From Alentia gelatinosa (lineage: Eukaryota; Annelida; Polychaeta; Phyllodocida; Polynoidae), in assembly GCA_950022655.1 (NCBI GenBank), contig OX465592.1:3526623-3590622 (forward strand): a stretch of DNA of 64,000 nucleotides, written 5' to 3'. Made by a program: the position numbers and the translations under genes. This document shows positions 43,895 through 54,830 of the stretch, piece after piece; position 1 is the stretch's first letter, and each line of letters opens with the position of its first letter. The notes below the pieces were generated by a model, which searched no databases, had not been told where the DNA came from, and saw only the letters and a program-made list of their open reading frames with translations.

Positions 43895-44255
43895 CTGATT
43901 GGGTTAGACACCCTGGGGTGAGTAGTACAATCAAAGTAACCCCTGCTCCGGGCTTTCTACTGTTCAACATTTAGAAATTCACTTTGCCTTTGACACACTA
44001 TCAATAGGAGATGACTAAGTGGTGTTTTCCTGGTCGTTCAAGGGTGACTGTCAGACTAGTTTTCCCTTATCTGATCACACTGCAACACTCAATATCAGCA
44101 GAGATCAAGTAATCAAGCTTCGCAGTGTGATATTCCTTCCGATAAAACAGAGTGTTAAGGAGCTTGAGGAACCAATCAGAAAGTGGGTGTGATTGAGGAA
44201 GAATAGGGGCGGGAGGCAGGCGGACAGGTAGAGGGAGGTTATCTCACTCTCCACT
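43895..44255. other. Plain intron
   Basis: No feature recognised. Confidence 0.45.
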
Positions 44256-44259
44256 CTCC

Positions 44260-45120
44260 ACTCTCCATGCACCTGTCACCGGATATCCGGTTTCCTCATT
44301 TACCAGACGACATTTCTCCATTTTTCCGCCACGCGCCGCTCGTTGAATCTTATCGCAAACTGTTGCGCCTCCTAGCGGCGTTCGGACGCACGACACCTCT
44401 CCCGGTCACGTGACCAGCGCGCGTCGCCGGAAGTGGTCACGTGGCGTCCGGAAGGAGCAATATGGCGGCGGCGCGCGGAGGATTTGTCGGGCGGACATTA
44501 TGCCGCGTGACTAAGTAGTCCGCTGAAATGAACGCTGCGTTCTGTTTGACGTGCGCGCGCGCAAACAACGCATGCGCAGTCGATGGGCAGCGTCTCGGAG
44601 GAGATTAATTAAGTGAGCAGCAAACGAGCACATCTAATTAAGCCTAATTAAGTCGGCGGGCGACGATTACTGGCCGTTTAGGCGCGACATGCGCGGTGTT
44701 TGTAGACCCCTCCATTTGATAATTAAACAGCGGGTGGTAATTGCAATTTGCGCCGAATTTTCATGATTTTATCGGCGATTTAGCGGATTAGTTCCGCTCT
44801 ATTGACTGCGCAGAAGGTGGAATTTAATCATGAGGCGGCGGCACACAATTAGTGAAAGGGCCCGGTCCCGACGGACTACAGAGAGACGCTCAGCGGTGAT
44901 TAGTATTCCTACGCGCGGCACGGCCTCATTGACTGGGCGCATTGTGACACCGCCGGAAAGGGGTGATGAGGCCAATCGGCCAGCTTTGACGGCTCGCAGC
45001 GCCACATGGCGGGCGACGGGCACAACGGGGCCGCTACCCGTGCTCACGCCCTACCCGTCATGCACCGCGCCGCGTCTCATTAGCCTCGTTCTGGGGGAGG
45101 ACAATGTGAAAACAAGCCGT
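44260..45120. promoter_or_regulatory. Large GC island followed by TAATTA-rich block
   Basis: CAGACGACA (44303-44311), CTCCTAGCGGCG (about 44368), GGTCACGTGACC (44404-44415), GCCGGAAGTGGTCACGTGG (44426-44444), ATATGGCGGCGGCG (about 44460), CGCATGCGCA (44569-44578) and CAGCGTCTC (44588-44596). Then GATTAATTAAG, TCTAATTAAGCC, CTAATTAAGTC, GATAATTAAAC and TGGTAATTGC within 44600-44745. Among the most motif-dense islands; a good enhancer candidate. Confidence 0.5.
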
Positions 45121-45169
45121 GCTTTCTGTGGGCTAGTTTAGAGCCCCTGCTACCCCACACTGAGACACC

Positions 45170-45255
45170 ACCCATCACTCACACACACTCATACACACAC
45201 GCATACTCACACACACAACACACACACAATACACACACAATACACACACAGTCAG
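45170..45255. repeat. (CA)n microsatellite
   Basis: Interrupted CACACA with ATA and ACT breaks. Confidence 0.85.
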
Positions 45256-45299
45256 AATCTTCACATGCACTGATCGCATGATGTTTCGCAATCGAAACA

Positions 45300-45605
45300 G
45301 TAAAATGATATGAAGAAACCAACAAGTTTTGGTCAAAGTCATCATTCTTGACAAGTTTGATGCGAGTGATATGAACGAGGCGACAGCCAAGTGAATATCA
45401 TGTAGCATTCAAACCAGTTGGAGAATGACATCTTTGACCAAAACGAGTTGCTTTCTGTATTTATCTCAACCATGTGCACACTAGAAGAATGGATGTTGCA
45501 CAGGATATAGACCATGGAGAACGGACCGCAATACTCGTAGGAGAATGGAGAATGAGTTCCCAATGGTAAGCTCATGGAACAAAATTGCCAGTGGTGAGAG
45601 CCATG
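45300..45605 (+). repeat. Family D element
   Basis: AAACCAACAAGTTTTGGTC, GAGTGATATGAACGAGGCG, AGTTGCTTTCTGTATTTATC, AGACCATGGAGAACGG and GAGTTCCCAATGGTAAGC, ending GCCAGTGGTGAGA. Confidence 0.7.
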
Positions 45606-45889
45606 CATATTCTACAAGGGAGGTGTTGTTCCATGTTTTGCGGATCGCAGAATAGCGACCCGAGGTTGAAATTGGTGCTCTAGATTCTTTCCCGATCACC
45701 TATGTCACCATCTATATTGAATTAAAAATCTAATGAACCTTTCACCTATGTCACTGAAAATAGGGTGTTGTAAAAAGTAGCGATACAACGTGAAAATAAC
45801 AATACAACATGATCGATATTACCGGAGTACCGCTTTTCCCTAATTTCTAGGAGCAACGAACCCCATCTCTGCCAACCTGCAGACGACAA

Positions 45890-46225
45890 CCCCACATTGT
45901 TCGCCCCTTCCCACCCCACCAGAGCTCATCTTACCCCCACCCCCCACCCCACCAGTCCGCCCCTCACCCACTCCACAACCCTGGCCCATCTGCACCCCTA
46001 ATTCACCCACACCTCAGCCTACAAACCTTTCACTCCCACTTTACAAACCCTCCTTCTACATTCCTCTAACAAACAAATGCGCATCTCTACCACACAACCC
46101 TTCTCATCCAATCTAACCACCCCCAGCCGTGCTGTGAGGGGTAAAACAACACCCCACCTGCCTCCCCCACCCCCTCCTCCACCCTCCTCCGTCCCCCCAC
46201 AGGCCTCGGCAGGTCTGTCAGAGTG
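45890..46225. repeat. C/T-rich low complexity
   Basis: CCACCCC, TCACCC and ACCACCCC rich throughout, no exact unit. No gene. Confidence 0.6.
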
Positions 46226-46389
46226 AGCGGATGATTAAAGGATAAGTGGATAAATATCAGTGGGTGCCTGCCACTTAGCCAGCTACATTAGGTCTGAAAA
46301 GAGTGGAGGATGGGGTAAGTAGTTTACCGCACTGTCAACAAGGCGGAGGGGTGTGAGGGGGGTGAGGGGGGGTGAGGGGGGTTCACCCG

Positions 46390-46760
46390 TTAACCATGCC
46401 GTTTAGCGCCATGACCACATCAAAACACAGACCGGTAACAGAAACCAGTGTTAGACTGAGTGATGATTACACCATAAAAACAGAGACCAGTGTGAGACAT
46501 AAGTGGTTTACGACGATTTATTTATACTCGACACTGTGACATTACCACATCAAAACAAAGACCAGTGTTAGACTGACTGATGGGTGGTTTACGACGATTT
46601 AGTTATACCCCACACTGAGTTAAAACCACATCAAAACAAAGACCAGTGTGAGACTGAGTGATGAGTGGTTTAAGACGGTTTAGTTATACCCAACACTGAG
46701 TTAAAACCACATCGAAACACAAACCGGTGGTAGACTGAGTGATGGGTGGTTTATGACGGA
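46390..46760. repeat. About 85-bp tandem repeat, four copies
   Basis: CCACATCAAAACAAAGACC, AGTGTTAGACTGAGTGATG, GGTGGTTTACGACG and TATACCCAACACTGAG recur. A GGTGAGGGGG run precedes it (46340-46385). Confidence 0.8.
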
Positions 46761-46764
46761 GTTG

Positions 46765-47295
46765 TCCCTCTGCCTTCACTGCCATATAAGGAATATATTA
46801 GACCCAGCAGCCAGTGACTGCATTCAGAGCAAACCACGACCTTCACCCTGACCTCCTTACGTAGTGTTAATACCACCTTGGGACGGTTCTACAGTCTATA
46901 TTTGACCTGAATCTAGTGGGCTTAAACTACCCTCTATCAGTTCGAAATATTTTGATGTTTTTACTTGCATCATGAAATATAGAGGCATGCGTTTCACACA
47001 AACTTCACACAAGAATGTGATTAATGTCTCTGATAGAGTACATGAATCCTGATATCTCCGTGACCTAACTGCACTGAGCGTGTTACCAGCACACAGTAGC
47101 GGTGGTATGTACCACAGATCTGAGACATGCTTACCTCAGTAAGCTCTCATTGGATCTAATCCGCACCTAGATGCTCCGGTTTACGGACATCAAATGACAT
47201 CAAACAAACCACAGCAAACATCCAACTCCCACCTTATCTCTGTCGGTCGTCCTGCGAGTGTTTGAAGTCAAGGTGGAGGTTTTTCTCCGACGGGC
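46765..47295. other. Plain intron
   Basis: No feature recognised. Confidence 0.45.
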
Positions 47296-47299
47296 ACAC

Positions 47300-47700
47300 C
47301 CTGAGGGCAGCAGGGGGCAGTGAGGGGGCAGTGAGGGCAGTAGGGGGCAGTGGGGGCAGTGAGGGGCCAGTGCGGGCAGTGGGCGCAGTGGGGGCAGTGG
47401 GGGGCAGTAAGGGGCAATGGGGGGCAGTCGGGGCAGCAGGGGGCAGTGAGGGGGCAGCCGGGGGGGGGGGGGGGCAGTCGGGGAAGTCGGGGAAGTCGGG
47501 GAAGTCGGGGAAGTCGGGGAAGTGGGTCAATTGGGGGCAGAGGGGGCAGTAGGGGCAGTCGGGGGCCGTCAGGGGCAGCCGGGGGTAGTGGGGGGCAGCA
47601 GGGGGCAGCAGGGGGCAGTGGAGGACAGTCGGGGCAGTAGGGGGCAGTGGGGGGTAGTGAGGGGCAGGTGGGGACAGTCGGGGGCAGTGAGGGCAGTAAT
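47300..47700. repeat. GGGGGCAGT minisatellite
   Basis: Irregular 9-12-bp units of GGGGGCAGT and GAGGGCAGT, with a GGGGAAGTC stretch at 47480-47522. Each unit holds GGGGGCAG, part of the CTCF core. Open frames on both strands are artefacts. Confidence 0.88.
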
Positions 47701-47704
47701 ACAC

Positions 47705-48090
47705 CCATCCCCCCGACCGAGTCGATATCCAGTCCAAAGACCTCACCCACACTCTTTAATGATTTCTGTTATCAAATTGCCACTTGATGTTGTAACGTTG
47801 GTAAGTGCACTCGGGTGAGTATGTGATAGTGTAGTCTTCTGATACAAAACAATGTCCAATGTATTCTACATATCCAGTATCTACCACTGAAATCATCAGA
47901 AATTATAAAAATTTCGAATTATGAATGTTTATGAAGGAAAAATGTAATTCAGAATATTCATGGATTATTTTCAAAGGAGAATTACATGAAAAAAATGAGT
48001 GGCTAGTATAACTGCATGTAATTTTGATCCTATAGTTATACTTTAATACTTATCGTGCTAGTGTTATATGATAATATAATGAAATGGTCA
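47705..48090. other. Plain intron
   Basis: No feature recognised. Confidence 0.45.
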
Positions 48091-48094
48091 GTAT

Positions 48095-48525
48095 CTTTAT
48101 CTCACCCCTGGTACAAGTTTTAGCGATAGGAATAGAATTATTCACAACGCTCACCCATATAAAGTGACAATACTACGCCATGGTTGTGGCAGAGTGATGC
48201 GAGATGATGTCATAATCGACTGGTCAATCAGCGGCCAGGATTTCAGAGAGCAGACAAGACATCAAAATGGAGATTTTTACGTTCCTGACTGGATTTGCGA
48301 AGTAATTTAAATTATCCTGATATTGCGATGCTATTCTAATGTCCATGAAAGGGGTGAGATCAATCCAGAACCACACTTGAATCATATAATAAACAATATT
48401 CCACTCATTTGGATGCACCGTAATCATCACTCGGCTTTGCCTCGATGGCGATTGCAGTGTATCAAGACTCATGGAGTATTGTTCATTTATACGATTCTCG
48501 ATTCAGTTCTATATAAATCTCTCAC
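48095..48525. repeat. Family Z element
   Basis: TTTATCTCACCCCTGGTACA, AAAGTGACAATACTACGCC, AATCAGCGGCCAGGA, CTGGATTTGCGAAGTAATTT, GAAAGGGGTGAGATCAATCC and CACTCGGCTTTGCCTCGATG. The most complete copy; relatives at 6213-6308/6596-6715 and 42560-42930. Confidence 0.75.
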
Positions 48526-48529
48526 CTTG

Positions 48530-49330
48530 AGGAGAGTAGTACAGTGTTCAGATTAGCCATTGACAATATTTTAGGACACACACTATGAAAAATGATATAT
48601 TGAGAAAAAAAGTCATCTATGGGTAAGGAATGTTACAGGCTAACAAAATTCATCATTTTCTTCAACCACCATTTATGAAATGCTATGAAATGGATGTCCT
48701 AAGAGACAAGAAATAGAACTGAAATCTTATTTACCATATTCATCATATAGACCTATGAAACAAAGAAATGGAAACATATAAATGTATGTATACTTCAAAA
48801 CCTCTTGAGGTTTTGAACAGTAGGAAATGTATAGAGTCTTCGAGTCATCATGCATATATACAGTGTATCAATTCAAACTGATATCACCCTATCATGTATC
48901 ACGATACGGCACCATCATAAAGATGTATTCACATATTTCCTCCAGAACAAGAAAAAAATACCTTTCATATTTGGGGAATATTTTTGTGCTCCTGTCTTCA
49001 TAGAGGATGAAAAATTTATGTGTTTTTTCAGCTATTATATTTTGGATGAATCTTGCACTATTAATAGTGGTATTTCTACTGGCACCAACGTCGATTCAGA
49101 GTCAATAAAACATACGATGTCCGATATTGGGATGGTTCGTGCAATTATTATACAGTACAACGAGATGTTATTGTTCAGATGCCAAACATAATATTACTTT
49201 TATGAACATGAAAAGGCAGGTGATGCAGTGTTTAGAATGGAACTAATAGGGAATATGCGGGGTAGATATTAGGCCTACTTTTTAGTATGACCCGCCTAAA
49301 ACGAGCCTTAAATGCTGATATTGGTGTCAC
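48530..49330. other. AT-rich plain intron
   Basis: A 113-codon open frame (48850-49191, plus) has no recognisable domain, no splice context I trust and AT-driven composition. I treat it as chance. Confidence 0.45.
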
Positions 49331-49337
49331 GACCGGG

Positions 49338-49520
49338 GCCCGTTTAATAATCTAGGATCGTACATGAAAACTCTTTTCTGTACCTTGTACAAGGGTTATC
49401 ATTTGGTAATATCTAAGTTTGTTCGCTAATACGGTCTTTGACATCCATAAGTGTTTAGTTAAGTTGACCCACATCGTCCCTGGGTCTCTATAGCATACAG
49501 GAAATGGAATGTTATCTTGC
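49338..49520 (-). repeat. Family A element, truncated
   Basis: GGGCCCGTTTAATAATCTAG, GATCGTACATG, CTGTACCTTGTACAAGGG, CATAAGTGTTTAG and CCCACATCGTCCCTGGGTC, the reverse of the 33605 body; the far end is missing. Confidence 0.7.
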
Positions 49521-49604
49521 CCTCGCAACCCAAACAGAAGGAAATATTTCAAAGAAACAGTCAAGAAATTCAGATATTATTGGTAACAAACAAACCATCT
49601 TCGA

Positions 49605-49875
49605 AAGGCTAAACTCGTATCCTATCGAGCTTGAATCGCTTAGTAATTCACAAAGCTAAGCCACGTGAATTACGAAGCGATTCAAACGAGATGGGATCGA
49701 GCTCTCACCGTAAACTTGAATAGGTTTCTGAATCTATCTCACCCTTCACATTGACTAATGGGCTAACATTGTGACATAATCCACCATTGATATTTTTTTT
49801 TTCAAAATAGTCCTTGGGCATTTAGTACAAGTTCCGAATGTTAAATGGGGGGAAAATACCAGGAGTGAGATAATA
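49605..49875 (-). repeat. Family B paired-hairpin element (inverted)
   Basis: CGTATCCTATCGAGCTTGAA, TAGTAATTCACAAAGCTAAG, GAATTACGAAGCGATTC, GAGCTCTCACCGTAAAC, CTCACCCTTCACATTGAC and CAGGAGTGAGATAATACA. Confidence 0.8.
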
Positions 49876-49879
49876 CAAG

Positions 49880-51330
49880 AAAATCTTCCGTAGAACCTTA
49901 AATAACCCCTCAAAATCATAAATCGCTCAAAACATCACCCTATTATGATAATATGCGATCAGTTATGTCAGGATTTTGCTCTGCTCCTTTCCTGTAGCTA
50001 TTTGAAATCGTGCAACCTGGAGAATCCACATGTTCATCGCCACTATCCCAAAACAACGTAGACCCAATTCATAAGACAACCCTAACAATAACTATAACAA
50101 CATGTGAAATTGTTTTATATATTCTGAAAATATCCGAAAATAGATTCCATTGCAAATAGGGTCCATTTCCCAGTTATGGGACAAAATATATATGTGAAAT
50201 GATTTAGGGACACCAGATGGGTCTAAATTCAAGGCCCAATAATTGCATGGGGGTACAAACATGTGAAAACTGTGACAAAAAACATATGTTATTTTACAGT
50301 AACGGGATGGTGAGTAAAATAGTAAAACATGTTGACCTTGTTTGAACGTCCCCTCATACCGTGTTTCTTTCGATAAAAATATCAAATGAGATCGTAGAGC
50401 GAGTTTAATATTTTTACCAAAAGTAAAAAAAATGTGATTAAAATTTATTTTTATTACATACCTCTAAATTTAAATAAATATTGATATTTTAAACAAAAGT
50501 ATGATTATGACTGGTTACTGTGTCAAGTATGTATGTTTAATTTCTTACAAAAAGAAACATAGAATATATTTGATAATTTTATTTGCTTAATATGTTTTGA
50601 TCATATTTTACTAAAATTGCATGTGTATTTTTATGGTGATATTTCTTTTCTTTGTGTTATTAATCATTCCATATATTGCTATACACGCTTGCATTAATTG
50701 CGTATCTGTGATTTTATCCCCATACCAGCATACTGTGCAGTATGACAATAATACCTATCCCGTAACAGAGATTGGTGTCTGTGTGACTTACCAGCATAGG
50801 TAAATAATAAATGAGACTATGTCAAAGCCATATAGTATCAAAGCACTGCGTTCACATTTATGAAACGGATATGTTTTTGTTGGAAAAAGCTCAGTGTTAA
50901 TAGAATTATAAACATATACAATGTACACGGAGAGAGAACGATAAAACCCTGGTTATGTTGACATGTGCAGATTAGATTCAGATATCAAAGTTAAGGATAG
51001 GAATAGGTTCCGGTGTCCATATGAAGAACAGAAAATAACACCAAGTTGATGGTGTTTATGCAACTAGAGGGAGGCATATGGAGAAAGTGAGGGTTGGTAT
51101 AGACGATTGGTTCAAGGAAATTGTATTAATTGAAGAATTATTCATCATCAGAGGAATATATATTTTTTTAAATCACAAAATTGAACTATATGTAAACAGA
51201 AAGGGCGTCACACTGGGAACGTACATACACAGAAGGACTGGGAACATATAACTCGTTCACAGAAATAGTATCTATTGATAGTTATTTAAGAAAAATAGTA
51301 TTTAAAATGGCGCTAGGACAGTTAATGTTA
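49880..51330. other. AT-rich plain intron
   Basis: Only the weak hairpin at 50367-50423 is recognised. A 60-codon hydrophobic open frame (50621-50803, plus) ends near a possible AG|GTAAAT, but I do not recognise the peptide and do not call it. Confidence 0.45.
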
Positions 51331-52375
51331 ATCCGGGGACACACCAAGCAAAAAACGCAGCAATTTTCGGAATCGCCAACACAAAATGGTGTGTATGCGA
51401 GCTATTATTTTTCATATTTCACCTGATTGTTTCTTCTGAGATCCTAAATTATCAGTAGGAAATATTTCCATGAAATGATATCGCACATACAAGCCATTAT
51501 GTGGTGTGTATGTGTGCTATTATTTCATATTTCGCCTGATTATTGCTTCTAAAGCGGGGTTCATACGACCGGATTCATGTACATCACAGACAAATCCTGC
51601 TGGGATTCTGTAGCCAAACGCAATTTCTTCGTCTGAATTGTAGGGTTCCATTTCAGTGAGACATATTTCCACCCTACAACTGTTGGTGAAACCCCTAGAA
51701 ACAAACAGAATCTCCTGAGTTTTTTAGCCTTATGAGGAACATGAATCCCACCGTGTGAATTCCACTTTAGATGTTAAATAATCTGGGGGAGGTATTCCCA
51801 TGAAATAATAGCTCACATAATAGCTCACATACACGCCGTTTTCTGTTGATGATTCCGGAAATCTCTGCCGTTTCTTATGGTGAGATTCATGTACCCCATA
51901 TAGTTCAAAATCTCATCGGATTCTGTTCCTTTCTAGGGGTAAATGTCGCTAACAATTACAGCAGAAAAAACATGTCTCAGGGAAATGGAGCCCTACAATT
52001 TAGACAAGGAGATTGTGTTTGTCCCAGTACAGAATCTCAGCAGGATTTGTGTCAGAAAAACACCCTATGAGAAACATGAATCTCCTTGTGTGAATCCCAC
52101 TTTAGAGGGTCCACAGAGAGACACTGTGTGCGAGCTATTATTTTTATATTTCACATGATTATTGCTTCCGAAATACTAAGTCATCTGTGGGAGATATTAA
52201 CCTACTATGAAATAATATCTCACATACACGCTATTTTGTATAATAAATTTCAGATACTATTTTCCTCAAACAACCATCACTAAATATTATTTCTGTGATT
52301 GAGCATCCTGTGGATAGTCTCCGATCCTTCTGTTTACGACATGAAAGACATGGAACACGCAACACACAGAAACTA

Positions 52376-52509
52376 CAAAGCTTGGTGGCTAAATGTTAGG
52401 GGTGTTCACCTCGAGCATGGGAGGTCGTGGGTTCAAACCCCGGTCGGGTTATACCAAAGACACACAAAAATGATACCAACTGCCCATTCGGCTTAACACC
52501 CGCCATTAT
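52376..52509 (+). mobile_element. tRNA-derived SINE
   Basis: GCTTGGTGGCTAAATGTTAG (degraded box A), CCTCGAGCATGGGAGG, then box B GGTTCAAACCC (52430-52440) and the tail TATACCAAAGACAC, CTGCCCATTCGGCTT and AACACCCGCCATT. Same family as 14402-14541, opposite strand. It abuts a family X terminus at 52512. Confidence 0.75.
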
Positions 52510-52511
52510 GT

Positions 52512-52741
52512 CAGGGACACACCAAGCGAGTCAAGGCGGCGATATCTGGAATCGCCAATACAAAATAGGATTTATGTGAGATATCATTTCATAGTGATAT
52601 TTCACATAAATATCTCCCACCGATAATTTAGCATCTCCGACGCAATAATCAGGTGAAATATGAAATAATAGCTCACATAGATGTCATTTTGTGTTGGCGA
52701 TTCTGGAAAATCACTGGGTTTCTCGCTTGGTGTGTCCCCGG
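52512..52741. repeat. Complete 230-bp family X MITE
   Basis: Left end GGGACACACCAAGCGAG with TCTGGAATCGCCAATACAAA; right end TTTGTGTTGGCGATTCTGGA ... GCTTGGTGTGTCCC. The inner stem AGATATCATTTCATAGTGATATTT is itself foldback. Confidence 0.7.
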
Positions 52742-52898
52742 TATCAGAATGAGGAGGAGGTGGCTAGGGCCTGAGTGGAAGAACGGCTGTATTGCGAAAT
52801 TCAGTGATTCTACACACAATATTCCCTTAATAAAAATTGCTAAAATAAAATTATTTTTTTTTTAAAATTGGAGAGAAGAGATGAAGACCTCCACTTAC

Positions 52899-53613
52899 CC
52901 GTGTAGTCGAGCGGGCGGGGCACGAGCATTCCCGCCCGTGCGAACCAGTCGACGTGCACTCCCGCGAGCTGCGCCGCTTTCAGCGCGTGGTCGGGCGGCA
53001 GGTGGAAAGCCGACCCGTTCAGCATGGGCACGGGGTAGCCGACCTGGCCGAGCGCGTGCCCGTTGTACGCCGCCGCCGCCGCGTACACCGGGTGGCCGCC
53101 CGGGAACAGCCCCGTGTGCAGCAGCGAGTGCGGGTGCGGCGGCGGCGGCGGCGGGTGCGGGGGACCGCCGCCGGAGAGCATCCCGGCCCGTGCCGCACCC
53201 GCCCCCGGCGACCCACGCCCGTGCGGCCCGGTCATACTCGGCGGGCTGCCGGGGAGGGAGTCCGGCAGGCGCCCCCCGCCCGACACGGGGCTGTCCAGGT
53301 CCACGCTCCGTCCGGGGGACAGGGATTCGTCCAGGGAGGCCGGGCTGAGGGAGCCGGGAGGCGGCGACTTGCGGACCGGGGAGGACGGGAGGCCGGGCGG
53401 CGGGGACCCGGGCGGGGAGCGGCGGGCGGCGGCGGGCGGCGGCGGGTGGTGGGGGTGTTGCTGTAGGTGGTGATGGTGGTGGTGTAGGAGGTGCAGCCCG
53501 TGTGGTGGCGATGCCGGGGACGGCGGGCTGGAGCCGGCGGCCGGGCGGGGCTTCACCGGGGCCCGGTCCCGTCCTAACAGAGCGTCTATACTGAACGATT
53601 TGGATCCTTCCAT
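52899..53613 (-). CDS. Mnx: Mnx homeobox protein, coding exon 1
   Basis: N-terminal 238 codons plus one base of an Mnx/HB9-class homeodomain transcription factor, a nuclear regulator of motor-neuron and endodermal fate in animals. The start MEGSKSFSIDALL matches the family's conserved N-terminus; FSIDALL (residues 7-13) has the form of an eh1 Groucho co-repressor motif. Then come a His-rich run (about 41-56), long Pro/Ser/Gly low complexity, HPVYAAAAAYNGH (174-186) and a conserved-looking WFARAGMLVPRPLDYTG just before the homeodomain (223-239). The ATG has A at -3 and G at +4, and an in-frame TAA lies seven codons upstream. The exon ends ACG G|GTAAGT, a strong phase-1 donor (intron starts at 52898). 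The exon is strongly GC-rich, unlike the surrounding intron. The sense strand is set by the match to exon 2. Confidence 0.93.
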
Positions 53614-54185
53614 GATATCCGCAACAGTCTCTTACGACACACTCCTAATGATAAATAAATCTATACCTCTGTGTCCTGGAAATAATGTCTGAAAGCCACA
53701 GCAATACACAGTAAAGTCTATAATCTCCTGGGGCGTATGTCCACGATACAAACTGGATTTCCCGCCTCCAAGTCCGGCTTCATTCATGAAGCGTTGTACA
53801 CACAGAGTAAGCTGTGAGAAAGACAACAAGGATAGTCCTCCAATAAAAAAAAACTCCAAACAGATCTCAAGTAGACGTATCCCCACGTGGTGACTGGCCT
53901 CCGCTGGGAGACGCACTCACCTATCGACCGGGCATGTCTCTTATCCACAGTCACTGATCTACACCAACAACACAGATACAACCAATCTGTATCGGTGAAT
54001 AAATAAATAAATAAATAAATGCGATATTCTCACAACGTCCGGGGTTATACGGTGACTATATCAGTCCTCCCGGGGAATACGGATCTCCTGTACGTGGGGT
54101 GGGGTGTATATCAACCTCTGGTGTGGTATGGATGTTGATACGCGGACCTCACACCTGGTAATGATGTAGCTGTGCGTTTTGGATC
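53614..54185 (-). other. Mnx 5' flank / probable 5' UTR
   Basis: Upstream of the Mnx ATG; an in-frame TAA lies 21 bases before it. Contains an (AATA)n microsatellite at 53997-54020. No TATA box or second exon that I can support. Confidence 0.5.
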
Positions 54186-54189
54186 TGCT

Positions 54190-54830
54190 GCCCTCTATCC
54201 TGGGTTCGTGACGTCACGTATGACGTCACGCCTGACGCGGGTTGTGTTGTCAGACCCTGGAACGCAGGGGGGACGCAGTGGATACCGCGCGTCCGCTCCT
54301 GGGTGAAAGCCAGACGACAATTGACACAAATTCCCGCCCTTTTTTTCCAACGTGCACTCAATGACCCCGGTGATCCTCTGCTTGTGTATTATAAGACCTC
54401 GCGCTGTGCTGTGTTGTGTTCTGATCCTCGCTGTATGCGCGCGAAACACGCTGTGGACAAAAATCGTCTGCTTCCACTCAAAATCTCGTCCAGTCTCGCG
54501 AGAGTGAGCGCGCGCGTCTCGGAACGCCCGGGCGATGTCGTCTGTCGCTCGTCGGGATCTGATCGCTCCGCCCGCGCCCGCCGCCATATTATAATCGCCT
54601 CCCCTGAAGTGTCCCTGTAACGCCGCACGCCATTGGCTGATCGCAGGTCACGTGAGGAGCTGATGGGGGATCAGGAAACAAAGAGCGCGCTGCTGACTGG
54701 CGAGATTTGTGACTTGTAAATTAAACTGGCCGGTCACGAGCGACTGATATGGTGTTTATTTATGATGCGCGCCGGGAACAAGCGGCACACAGATCACGTG
54801 ATTTATAACCGAGGGACGCTGTGAGATTTG
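54190..54830 (-). promoter_or_regulatory. Mnx: Probable Mnx CpG-island promoter
   Basis: CpG-rich and about 0.6-1.2 kb upstream of the Mnx start. Two CREs 12 bp apart (TGACGTCA at 54209-54216 and 54221-54228), CAGACGACA (54311-54319), TCTCGCGAGA (54494-54503, a known vertebrate promoter palindrome), TGTCGTCTG (54536-54544), GCCGCCATATTATAATCG, GGTCACGTGAGG (about 54643) and GATCACGTGATT (about 54792). Promoter role inferred from position and content. Confidence 0.55.

Larger units (their letters stand above)
51333..52741. repeat. Mosaic of two foldback families (X and Y)
   Basis: CCGGGGACACACCAAGC (51333-51349) faces its exact complement at 52725-52741, and similarity continues inward for over 100 bp (CGCCAACACAAAATG, GAGCTATTATTT, CATATTTCACCTGATT). 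Between the ends lie family Y modules (51551-52112: GATTCATGTAC, AATCTCAGCAGGATTTG, GTGTGAATCCCACTTTA) related to 62602-62912, further X modules and a SINE. Nested or recombined insertions 160 bp downstream of Mnx exon 1. Confidence 0.65.
15812..52898 (-). other. Mnx: Mnx intron 1 (37.1 kb)
   Basis: Bounded by the exon 1 donor GTAAGT and the exon 2 acceptor CAG, with matching phase. It contains most of the GC-rich motif islands, most foldback repeats and several minisatellites described here. I found no convincing nested coding exon in it on either strand. Confidence 0.85.

Noticed and set aside
48850..49191. 113-codon open frame
   Set aside because: No domain recognised, AT-rich, no support from context; chance remains likely.
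50621..50803. 60-codon hydrophobic open frame with a possible donor
   Set aside because: Single short frame with no partner exons or recognisable family.
52881..53473. Several plus-strand open frames of 130-170 codons opposite Mnx exon 1
   Set aside because: GC-rich shadows of the real minus-strand exon; the minus frame matches Mnx and has proper splice and start context.
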